DNA of 64,000 bases from Verrucomicrobiaceae bacterium (GTDB lineage: Bacteria; Verrucomicrobiota; Verrucomicrobiia; Verrucomicrobiales; Verrucomicrobiaceae). The position numbers and the translations under genes are program-made. Shown piece by piece: positions 20,559 to 28,288 of the stretch. The DNA is taken from the NCBI GenBank assembly GCA_016713035.1, contig JADJPW010000014.1, positions 124,001 through 188,000 of the forward strand, in the 5' to 3' direction. The notes beneath the pieces are model-generated. The model searched no databases. It was not told the origin of the DNA and worked only from the letters and a program-made list of their open reading frames with translations. Positions within the stretch are counted from its first letter, which is position 1; each line of letters begins with the position of its first letter.

Positions 20559-21734
20559 ATGCATCTCCGCTCACTCACTGCGTTTCTGTTGCTGCTCACT
20601 CCAGCATTTGCCCAGACCAAGCTCCAAAAGGCCGATGTCACGCTCGCACCGCCGAGGAATCTGAAAACGAAGCTCGCTCCTGGATACACGATTCCCATCG
20701 TGGACATCAGCGGGGAGACGCAGCGCCAAGTCATCGTGGATCGCGAGAAGGGGCAGTATCTCGGGCATCCGACGACGGTGCTGCTGGAGGACAATAAGAC
20801 CATGCTCACCGTCTATCCGAAGGGTCACGGTCGTGGTGCCATCGTTTACAAGCGCAGCAACGACGCGGGCCTTACCTGGAGCGAGCGACTGCCGACGCCG
20901 AAGAACTGGGAGACCTCTCAGGAGGTGCCGACGATGCACCGCGTCGTCGATGCGAGCGGGAAAAAGCGCCTCATCATGTTCAGCGGCCTGTATCCGATCC
21001 GCATGGCGGTCAGCGAGGACGACGGAGCGAACTGGAGCGAGCTGAAAGCCATCGGCGACTTCGGTGGCATCGTCGCCATGGGCACGGTGATCGACTTGAA
21101 GACACCGGGACACTACTTGGCCTTCTTCCACGACGACGGACGCTTTATCCGCGGCACTCCGTCCAAAGCGTGGCGCTTCTGGGTCTATACCACGCTTTCC
21201 AAAGACGGCGGCCTCACCTGGAGCGCCCCCACGCCCATCGCCATGCTGCCGGATGCCAGTCTCTGCGAACCCGGCGTCCTGCGCTCGCCGGATGGCAAAC
21301 AGATCGCCGTCCTGCTTCGCGAAAACAGCCGTAAGTACAATTCCTTCGTCATTTTCTCCAACGACGAAGGCCTCAGTTGGACAGAGGCAAAAGAACTGCC
21401 CGCCGCCCTCACTGGCGACCGCCACGTCGCGAAGTATGCGCCAGATGGCCGCCTCTTCATCAGCTTCCGCGATACCACACACGTCAGCGCCACCAAGGGC
21501 GACTGGGTCGGCTGGGTGGGCAAATATGACGACATCGTGAACGGCACCGAAGGCCAGTACCGCATCCGCATCATGGACAACACCAAAGGAGCCGACTGTA
21601 CCTATCCTGGCGTCGAGTTGCTGCCCGATGGCACCTTTGTCACCACGACTTACGGTCACTGGACCGAGGGAGAGGAGGCGTATGTCGTCAGCGTACGGTT
21701 CAAGCTCAGTGAGCTGGATGCGAAGGTAAAGTAG
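20559..21734 (+). CDS. Exported sialidase-family (BNR repeat) protein
   Basis: About 391 residues from the ATG at 20559, chosen because a signal peptide follows at once (HLRSLTAFLLLLTPAFA); a GTG 18 codons earlier is open but unlikely. Four Asp-box repeats are visible (SNDAGLTWSE, SEDDGANWSE, SKDGGLTWSA, SNDEGLSWTE), marking a six-bladed sialidase propeller. The family cleaves sialic acid or related sugars, or is a non-hydrolytic relative. An Arg before an early blade is plausible (YPIRMAVS), but I cannot confirm the full Arg triad. The stop codon lies inside the palindromic element at 21731-21784. Confidence 0.8.
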   Translation: MHLRSLTAFLLLLTPAFAQTKLQKADVTLAPPRNLKTKLAPGYTIPIVDISGETQRQVIVDREKGQYLGHPTTVLLEDNKTMLTVYPKGHGRGAIVYKRSNDAGLTWSERLPTPKNWETSQEVPTMHRVVDASGKKRLIMFSGLYPIRMAVSEDDGANWSELKAIGDFGGIVAMGTVIDLKTPGHYLAFFHDDGRFIRGTPSKAWRFWVYTTLSKDGGLTWSAPTPIAMLPDASLCEPGVLRSPDGKQIAVLLRENSRKYNSFVIFSNDEGLSWTEAKELPAALTGDRHVAKYAPDGRLFISFRDTTHVSATKGDWVGWVGKYDDIVNGTEGQYRIRIMDNTKGADCTYPGVELLPDGTFVTTTYGHWTEGEEAYVVSVRFKLSELDAKVK

Positions 21735-21784
21735 CCCTGTTCCTGCGGAACAGGAAAACCCTTGTTGCGCAGCAACAAGGCTAC
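21731..21784. repeat. Cloverleaf-like REP-type palindrome at the end of the sialidase gene
   Basis: A 54-base element bounded by GTAGCC and GGCTAC. It contains two perfect hairpins: CCTGTTCC-TGC-GGAACAGG (21736-21754) and CCTTGTTGC-GCA-GCAACAAGG (21760-21780). The outer arms can pair as well, giving a three-way junction. The TAG stop of the sialidase gene is part of the left outer arm. The element is followed by a T-rich stretch, so it may also end transcription. The paired-hairpin form is like REP doublets mobilised by RAYT transposases, of which this window has two. Confidence 0.6.
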
Positions 21785-21828
21785 TTTTCTCCAAGCCCAG
21801 AGGCCTTTGGTGCGTTGCACAGGGTGAA

Positions 21829-22848
21829 ATGACTCCCCTGCCCCGGACCTTGCTGACCACGCTGCTCTGCGGCGTTCTCGGAGCTGTCGCTGGGAAGTGG
21901 AGCCAGCCCACTGCGGAGACATCCCCAGCTCGCACCACTGCCGTTCGGTCACCCGCTGCGATCTCCAAAGTAGCCCGCATCGCAAGCAAGCCTCCGCCTT
22001 TCACTAGCGTGACCGCATCCATGGAGTGGCTGCGATCGCAGATGGAAAAGGGCGACGCTACCGCAGCGCAGCGGCTTTTCTACAAAGACGCGGGCCTCAG
22101 CGAAGATCAGCGCTTGGGACTCGCGAAGGAGCTGGTGATAAATTTTCGCCGCCAGCATCCACGTGTACTTGCCAGCATCCTACTGGGCTTGCAGCGTGGC
22201 GAGGCGGCAGACAGACTCCTCTACCGATTCCTCTCCAACTGGTGCTCGTACGATGCCGAAGAGGCGCTGCAATTCATCGAGGCGCTGCCAAGTGATCGTT
22301 TGGGAGCCTACATGTTCCGAGACATTGGTTTTGGCCTTTCGAAGTTGCCTGCGGAGCGTTCCCTCGCCTTTGTGGCCAAGCTCGATGACGAGCGGCTGGC
22401 ATCTCTCACCGAAGGTCTTGCGGCTAGTGCCGATCAAGTCGGCTCCTGGCGCAATACGTCAGCGATTTTGACCAAACTGAAGGCTACAACCTCAAAGGAA
22501 GCCATCTCGACCGAATGGGAACTCGGGTATAAACTCTCCGACATCGACCCACAGGCTTTCGAGAGCCTAATCGCTGCTCAAACCGATCCGCTCAAGCATG
22601 ACGAGCTCCTCGGTGGCTTTGCACGAAGTGTCGGCATGAATGACCCACCACGCGGACTGGAACTGGATGCTCAAATTCAGAACCTAGCGATTCGAGAGGA
22701 CAATCTCGACTACCACCTGGACGAGTGGCTGTGCAGTGACCGCGCAGCGGCTTTGAGCTGGTTGCGTAGCGATGAAGCGCGGCAACTCGTGCCCGCCGAG
22801 TTGCGTGGCCGAATGCTGAAAAGCTATGGATTGGAGGCTGCACGATGA
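21829..22848 (+). CDS. Exported or anchored helical-repeat protein, unknown function (paralogue A)
   Basis: 339 residues. An N-terminal hydrophobic segment (TLLTTLLCGVLGAVAG) is followed by a Pro/Ala/Ser-rich linker and an all-helical body with repeated W/A/L-rich helices (for example FLSNWCSYDAEEALQFIEAL and WLCSDRAAALSWL). This type of W..D.. A..W.. helical repeat is common in Verrucomicrobia without known function. Its stop overlaps the start of the next gene by four bases (ATGA), and the next protein has the same layout, so the two are probably translated and act together. It is the first gene of a close-packed run of exported proteins to 27060. Confidence 0.65.
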   Translation: MTPLPRTLLTTLLCGVLGAVAGKWSQPTAETSPARTTAVRSPAAISKVARIASKPPPFTSVTASMEWLRSQMEKGDATAAQRLFYKDAGLSEDQRLGLAKELVINFRRQHPRVLASILLGLQRGEAADRLLYRFLSNWCSYDAEEALQFIEALPSDRLGAYMFRDIGFGLSKLPAERSLAFVAKLDDERLASLTEGLAASADQVGSWRNTSAILTKLKATTSKEAISTEWELGYKLSDIDPQAFESLIAAQTDPLKHDELLGGFARSVGMNDPPRGLELDAQIQNLAIREDNLDYHLDEWLCSDRAAALSWLRSDEARQLVPAELRGRMLKSYGLEAAR

Positions 22849-23972
22849 AAATCATCCTCCAGGTGCTTTTGCACGCACTTTGCGCTGTCGCAGGTTTTTG
22901 GCTCGTGGGCACGCCTAAGCCTGAATTCGCTAATAAGGCTGACGCAGAGGCCAAAAAGCCCAAATCGAAGCACTCAAGTGATGCGCTGATTTCCCACTCG
23001 CCGCCGAAAGTCGCCTCAGAGGCCGGAGCCGCTCTGCTCACGCCGGAAAACTGGGCGGAGGCCATTCACCCCATCTCGCAAATGCGCCTAGATGAGCTGC
23101 CCGCTTTTATGCGCGGTCTTTTGCGCAATCCTTTCCCTGACGTGCGAACGCGGCTGATGCGCTACCTCTTTGAGCGCTGGGCTACGCTGGACCTAAATGG
23201 CGCACTCACGACACTGCGCAGCATTTCTTCGCCCGAACTCAAAGAGCGTGCGCTTTGGGCGGTGTTCGAGCTTTGGACCAAAACAGACACCGAGGCGGCA
23301 TGGAAGTGGGTCAATGCCCTCGAAGACGACAGTGTGCTGCAAGAAGCAGGCATCAAGCACCTGCTGCACCTCAACACCGCCAAAGATCCGCTCGCCAGCG
23401 CTGCGTGGGCGGATCAAATCGAAGACCTTTTCCTGCGAGAGAAAGCCCTCATCCGAATCGGGGATAGCTGGATGAGCAACGATGCCAAAGGGGTCCTCAC
23501 AGCCCTCACGAGCGTGGAGCCGAAGCGGCTGAGGGATTACTTGTTCTCCCGCGTTTGCTACCGCGACGGTATCGATCACGCCGCCGGGCTGGAAATCGTC
23601 TCCCAGCTACCGTCGCAGGCTGAGCGCAGCCTTTTGAACGAGGAATGGCTCACCGCTTTTGTGATGGACCACCCGCAGGAATCCTTTCAATGGCTCCGCG
23701 ATCACTCCGACCGTGCCGAATTCCAAAAATCAGCCAGCGCCGTTGGTTCCTATCTCGGCACGACCATAAAGAGCTACGCCGAACTGCGTGCGATGGCCCT
23801 CCAACTCCCCTCCGGGCCTTTGCGCGATGCCTTCGCCGCAGGTGCAGCGGGTCAGTGGGCCTATAACGGCCACTTGATCACCGAGGCACAGGATTTGCTC
23901 TCGCTGTGTGGCCCCTGTATCGAGCGTGACAACGGGCAGGACTTCATCGACAGCGAACGCACGAAACCATGA
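22845..23972 (+). CDS. Exported or anchored helical-repeat protein, unknown function (paralogue B)
   Basis: 375 residues. It starts with a hydrophobic helix (IILQVLLHALCAVAGFWLV), then a Lys/Ala-rich linker, then helical repeats with the pattern W-x-x-x-D-x-x-x-A (RWATLDLNGALTTL, WTKTDTEAAWKWVNALEDD, WMSNDAKGVLTAL). The body resembles a superhelical, HEAT- or Sel1-like scaffold. Translation is coupled to the preceding gene by ATGA. I cannot assign a function. The pair followed by a WD40 protein suggests an exported protein-interaction assembly; that is inference from gene order only. Confidence 0.65.
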   Translation: MKIILQVLLHALCAVAGFWLVGTPKPEFANKADAEAKKPKSKHSSDALISHSPPKVASEAGAALLTPENWAEAIHPISQMRLDELPAFMRGLLRNPFPDVRTRLMRYLFERWATLDLNGALTTLRSISSPELKERALWAVFELWTKTDTEAAWKWVNALEDDSVLQEAGIKHLLHLNTAKDPLASAAWADQIEDLFLREKALIRIGDSWMSNDAKGVLTALTSVEPKRLRDYLFSRVCYRDGIDHAAGLEIVSQLPSQAERSLLNEEWLTAFVMDHPQESFQWLRDHSDRAEFQKSASAVGSYLGTTIKSYAELRAMALQLPSGPLRDAFAAGAAGQWAYNGHLITEAQDLLSLCGPCIERDNGQDFIDSERTKP

Positions 23973-24029
23973 CCACCACACGCCGCCGAAGATCATTGTA
24001 GATCCGGGATCAACCTGCTATTGGGCGGC

Positions 24030-26030
24030 ATGAAAGCTGCCATGCTTACTCTTATTCTGTTAAGTACATCCTTGCCCGCCTCGGCGCAATTCGCTGACGA
24101 ATCCCAGGTATCCTTAACGCAATGGATCGATCACCTCGTGACACTCATCAGCAACAAGAACGTCGATGAGCTGGAAAGGCGCGGCCAGGAGTGGCGCGGA
24201 GAGAAAGGCGTCCAGCCACTCTGCCGTGATGGTCAGAGCCGACTCATGGCCTTTAACTTCGCGCAGCGGCGCTTTGAACCCAAACTGGGAGCATACGCCG
24301 TGCGCTTCAATCGGCTGCTGGCAGAATGGGCAGCGGCCTATCCTCAGTCCACGGTCTGGCGTGTGGTGCAGGCACATCATCTCGCGGCTACGGCGTGGTC
24401 CAATCACCCACCGGAAGAAATACTGGGCTTCTTCCAGGAGGCGGAGAGGCTACTGCTCGACGCTGAACGCCTAGGTGGGCGCACAGCTGACTGGTACACA
24501 TCCGCTGTGACGCTTTCCCTCTCGGGACATGATTTGGAGGTTTGGGAGAAAACAAAGGCGGCAGGTTTTCAACGGCCAGCGTGGCTGAAAAATCCCATCG
24601 GGATCGCCGAGGAAGGCCTGAGGAGCTTTCCAGAGCATCAGATCACCTACTTCCGTATCGCCGGCAATGCGAGACGGCTGGGTTTTCCCGGAGGCACGGA
24701 AGCGTGGGCGCGGCATGTGTGCGATCTGTTGCCGCAAAAAGGACTCGAGCCATATGCGCGGGCCATTTGGTCGATGGAGCCGATTTATCGAGAGAAAATG
24801 TTCAAGAAGCCCGGCTACGGCGACTGGGTGACTTTTCGGCAGGGCTTCCAAGACCTGCTGGCAAAAGGGGCGAATACCAGTCGGAATCTGAATTCGCTCC
24901 TGCGGTTCGCACGAAAGGCGGAGGATAAGGCGACGGCACGGCACTTACTCGAAATCATCGCAGACAAGCCGGACCCGGAGGTCTTCGAGATCGAGTCACG
25001 CTTTTTGGAGATCAAAACATGGGCTACCACCGATGCACCACGGATCGAGCCGCTTTGGGCCAAAGCCGCCCGCAATCCGCAGAGCCTCGCCTGGAGCAGG
25101 GATGGCAAAACGCTCTACATCGGCAGCCAGGACCGCCAACTCGGTGCGCTGGACAGTACCACGGGCGAGGTGCGTGCCAGGTGGGACATGCAGCCTGAGT
25201 CACGCGAGATCAATGACATCGCCGTTTCGCCGGATGGGAAGCTCGTGGCCGCAGTCTCGGGAGAGGAGACACGTGACACCCCAGGCTGGTGCCGCGTGTG
25301 GGACTCTGAGAATGGAAAGGTGGTACAAACTTTCCACGCCAGCAAAGGACCGCTCAACGCACTGGCCTTCAGCATGGACGGCAATGAACTCGTGTTCGGC
25401 GGTGGGGCATATTCTGGCCCGTCAGAAGTCTGGCATTGGGTGCGCGGGGAAGAGCATGCCACACTGTTGGATTGGGCCGCAAACCATCATCATACGATCT
25501 ACGCCATCGCCTGGGCACCGGATGCCTCCTCACTCGTTTTCAACTGCCAGAACTCCCGTGTCACCGTGGCGGAAAATGTGCGTGAACTGCGCCTTGTGAA
25601 ACAAAAGGCCACGCCGGGCATCAGCAATGCCTCCGCATTGTGTTATTCGCCAGATGGACGCTTCATCGCCGCCGCTTTGCGACTGGGCTGGGAGGATCGC
25701 GACAAGGCGAACGGCTGTATCGCTCTCTTTCACACGGAGGACATGAGGCCACGTGAAGATGTCCTCCCGCCGCTCACTGGAGGATTAATGACACTGGATT
25801 ACTCGCCCGACGGCAGTTGGATCGCCGCTGGCGGCTACGATGGCTATATTTATATCCTAGACTCGGCCACACTCGAGATAGCCACCTGGTGGAATACCAA
25901 TCACGGCCTGCTTTACAAGCTCCGCTGGTCCCCGGATGGCAAGTCCATCGCTTCTGCGGCAGATGCCGGCAAGGTTGCCGTTTGGCCTATACGTTTTGAG
26001 AAAGTGCAGACAGGTAAAAACCCGCGATAA
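24030..26030 (+). CDS. Exported WD40-repeat protein with helical N-terminal domain
   Basis: About 666 residues from the ATG at 24030; a TTG nine bases earlier is less likely. The signal peptide is AAMLTLILLSTSLPASA. Residues about 25-340 are helical, with WRVVQAHHLAATAW and YRIAGNARRLG-like stretches resembling DUF4034-type tetratrico-like regions. Residues about 350-660 are WD40-like blades: SLAWSRDGKTLYIGSQD, DIAVSPDGKLVAAVSG, ALAFSMDGNELVFGG, LCYSPDGRFIAAAL, LDYSPDGSWIAAGG, LRWSPDGKSIASAAD. It probably forms a binding propeller outside the cytoplasm. It sits 57 bases after the helical-repeat pair and 16 bases before the phosphatase gene, consistent with one transcript. Confidence 0.75.
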   Translation: MKAAMLTLILLSTSLPASAQFADESQVSLTQWIDHLVTLISNKNVDELERRGQEWRGEKGVQPLCRDGQSRLMAFNFAQRRFEPKLGAYAVRFNRLLAEWAAAYPQSTVWRVVQAHHLAATAWSNHPPEEILGFFQEAERLLLDAERLGGRTADWYTSAVTLSLSGHDLEVWEKTKAAGFQRPAWLKNPIGIAEEGLRSFPEHQITYFRIAGNARRLGFPGGTEAWARHVCDLLPQKGLEPYARAIWSMEPIYREKMFKKPGYGDWVTFRQGFQDLLAKGANTSRNLNSLLRFARKAEDKATARHLLEIIADKPDPEVFEIESRFLEIKTWATTDAPRIEPLWAKAARNPQSLAWSRDGKTLYIGSQDRQLGALDSTTGEVRARWDMQPESREINDIAVSPDGKLVAAVSGEETRDTPGWCRVWDSENGKVVQTFHASKGPLNALAFSMDGNELVFGGGAYSGPSEVWHWVRGEEHATLLDWAANHHHTIYAIAWAPDASSLVFNCQNSRVTVAENVRELRLVKQKATPGISNASALCYSPDGRFIAAALRLGWEDRDKANGCIALFHTEDMRPREDVLPPLTGGLMTLDYSPDGSWIAAGGYDGYIYILDSATLEIATWWNTNHGLLYKLRWSPDGKSIASAADAGKVAVWPIRFEKVQTGKNPR

Positions 26031-26046
26031 AATTTTTCACCGGCAA

Positions 26047-27060
26047 ATGATCACCACCACACGCCGCCGCCTTCTTGCCGGACTTCCGGCGCTCGGATTG
26101 TTGTCAGCACGCGCTGAGGACTCCAAGCCGCTCGAAAACATCGTTTTTGGCTCCTGTCTCGACACGCATGAGCATCCGATGCTCGACCGCACGCTGACGC
26201 TGCCGCGTGATCTATTCATCTTCATGGGCGACAACGTGTATGCGGACAAAGGCGGCATCCCGATGATGCAGGAGAAGTATGCGCTGCTGAAAAACAGCCG
26301 GTTCTTCCTTGGGTTGAAGAACAAGCCCATCCTCGCCACTTGGGACGATCACGACTTTGGTCTGAATGATGGTGGCAGTGAGTATCCGCAGAAAAAGGAG
26401 GCGCAGGTGGAGGTTTGGAACTGTCTTGATTAACCGGCGGATTCACCGCGACGGAAACAGGAGGGCGTTTATCATGCGCAGAGCTTCGGGCCGCTTGGGA
26501 AGCGTGTGCAGGTCATTTTGCTGGATACGCGCTACTTCCGTAGTGCGCTCAAGAAGGTGGCGAAGGACAAAGCGATGCTTGGCGGCACTTCGGTGCCGAC
26601 GGACGATGAATCGACCACCATTCTCGGTGCGGCGCAGTGGGCTTGGCTGGCGAAGGTGCTCCAGGAGCCTGCGGAGCTGCGAATCGTGGTGTCGAGCATC
26701 CAATTCGCTCCAGAAGCACACGGTGGTGAATGTTGGGCGAATTTTCCGCATGAGCAGCGCAGGCTGCGTTCACTCCTGAAAGGCCAAAAGGCCGTCGTTT
26801 TGAGCGGTGATCGGCATTGGTGCGAGTTTTCGAAGAACGGTGTGCATGACTTCACCTCCAGCTCGATGACGCAAAAGCACCCACGCGGCACTCCGACGGC
26901 CAACAAGCATCGCACGGTGCCGAAAACCTACCATTTGCCGAATGTGGGGCTTTTGAGCATCGACTGGGTAGCGCGGTCTGTGCGGGCGCAAATCATCGCG
27001 GAAGATGGTAGCGTGAAAATCGAGCACAGCGTGGGCATGGATGCCTTGGTGTGCGAGTGA
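26047..27060 (+). pseudogene. PhoD-like metallophosphatase with an in-frame premature stop
   Basis: A Tat-like or Sec leader (TTTRRRLLAGLPALGLL) is followed by FGSC and MGDNVYAD, then TWDDHDFGLNDGG, all metal-binding motifs of the PhoD/alkaline phosphatase D family. The frame stops at TAA (26431-26433) after VWNCLD, yet the same frame continues with PADSPRRKQEGVYHAQSFGP, then VILLDTRYFR, VVSSIQFAPE, and SGDRHWCEF, the remaining PhoD motifs. Changing TAA to GAA would give LDEPADSPRR, the expected sequence. So this is one nonsense change, not a frameshift. The two open parts are 26047-26433 and about 26434-27060. If real, the protein is dead unless re-initiated at ATG 26506. Family role: periplasmic phosphodiester or phosphomonoester hydrolysis. 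Confidence 0.82.
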
Positions 27061-27159
27061 GGCCAAGTGTGGCTCAATCACGCATCCACCGATTTCGCAG
27101 ATTTCACAGATTGGTGCTCAGTTGAGTTTTCGACGAAGTGGTCATCACTGGGCTGTGAA

Positions 27160-28128
27160 TCAGCAGCCCAGGAAGTCTTCGACGAAGTGCTCGACGATGG
27201 TTTTGAGCGGTGGGGGCGGTGGTGCACCGATGGAGAGGGCACGGGTGCCGTCCACTTGCTGGGGCCAGTTGTCCACGATGCCTTGGATGCGGGCATCAAA
27301 GGCATCCACGATGGGGCCGAGGGTGATGCCGCGCTCGGCGGCGATTTCGGTGATGACTTGCTCTGCGATCTGGGGTGTGACGCGATGCGCGGGCAGCACG
27401 TAGGCGCGGTCGGTGCTGAGGCGGGCCTCACTGACCTCGGCGAGGGCGATGAAGCTGTCGATGACGGTGCGGTAACCGGTCATGGGATGCGGCTGATCCC
27501 GGCGGATGGGGAGCATGCAGGGCTGGCCATTGAGGGGCTCGCGGAACATGCCGCTGGCCCAACTGGAAGCGGCGGCGTTTGGCTTGCCGGGGCGGATGAT
27601 GACGGTGGGCAGGCGCACGCTGCGGCCGTCAAAGTGGCCTTTGCGGGTGTGATCGTTGATGAGCATCTCGCAGATGGCCTTGGTGATGCCGTAGGTGGTC
27701 TGGGGGAGCTGCTTGGTGCTGTCTGACATCATCTGGCTCATGTCGATGCCGCCGTAGCAGGCGACGCTGCTGGCGAAAATGACACGCGGCCTGCCTGTGG
27801 CGGCGCGGGCGGCTTCGAAGACGTTTCTGCCGCCATCGAGGTTCACTCGCAGGGCGTCGTCATAGCGCAGCTCGCACTCGCCGCTGACCATGGAGGCGAG
27901 GTGGAAGATGACGTCTGCATCACTGCCGATGGTTGCAAAGACGGTATCGCGGTCGCTGATGTCGCCGGTGATCTGTTGGACGCGTGGATCAGGGATCTCG
28001 CGATGGAAGGCGGCATCGAGTAAGCGGAGCTGGGTGATGGGCTGGCCGCAAAGCGTGCCTTGCTGGAGGATTTTTTGTGCTAGCTGATGTCCGAGGAAGC
28101 CGCCGCCGCCGGTGAGGATGATTTTCAT
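27160..28128 (-). CDS. denD: NAD-dependent epimerase/dehydratase, D-erythronate dehydrogenase-like
   Basis: About 322 residues from the ATG at 28128, chosen because it directly precedes the Rossmann start KIILTGGGGFLGHQLA; an upstream in-frame Met at 28197 adds an unlikely tail. The SDR catalytic pattern is seen: FASSVACYGG (Ser) and YGITK (Tyr-x3-Lys). The LPTVIIRPGKPNAAASSWAS block and ending match the DenD group of extended SDRs, which oxidise D-erythronate to 2-keto-D-erythronate in four-carbon acid sugar breakdown. The other denD-pathway genes (otnK, otnC/otnI) are not beside it, so the substrate is uncertain. It is divergent from the TonB receptor. Confidence 0.78.
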   Translation of the reverse strand: MKIILTGGGGFLGHQLAQKILQQGTLCGQPITQLRLLDAAFHREIPDPRVQQITGDISDRDTVFATIGSDADVIFHLASMVSGECELRYDDALRVNLDGGRNVFEAARAATGRPRVIFASSVACYGGIDMSQMMSDSTKQLPQTTYGITKAICEMLINDHTRKGHFDGRSVRLPTVIIRPGKPNAAASSWASGMFREPLNGQPCMLPIRRDQPHPMTGYRTVIDSFIALAEVSEARLSTDRAYVLPAHRVTPQIAEQVITEIAAERGITLGPIVDAFDARIQGIVDNWPQQVDGTRALSIGAPPPPPLKTIVEHFVEDFLGC

Positions 28129-28288
28129 GATGGGTGGGCCGCTCATAGCAGCGGTGGCGACAAGCTCAACTGACGAGTCCGCGTGCGGTAGTGACAAAAA
28201 TGATCCTCCAGGGGCTCTGGATGGCTGGATTTTGTCCGTGGGCGGTTTTCATGCGGGTTTGTGCCTGACGCTGAAATGTGGGCGTGAC

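Noticed and set aside
20571..22022. 483-codon minus-strand open frame over the sialidase gene
   Set aside because: The plus strand has signal peptide and Asp boxes; the minus translation has no known pattern.
27061..27159. GATTTCGCA / GATTTCACA tandem words after the PhoD-like gene
   Set aside because: Only two imperfect units and no inverted partner; too weak to list beside the heptamer elements.
28129..28288. Cobalamin riboswitch before the TonB receptor
   Set aside because: No B12-box or stem pattern can be recognised in the 160-base spacer.
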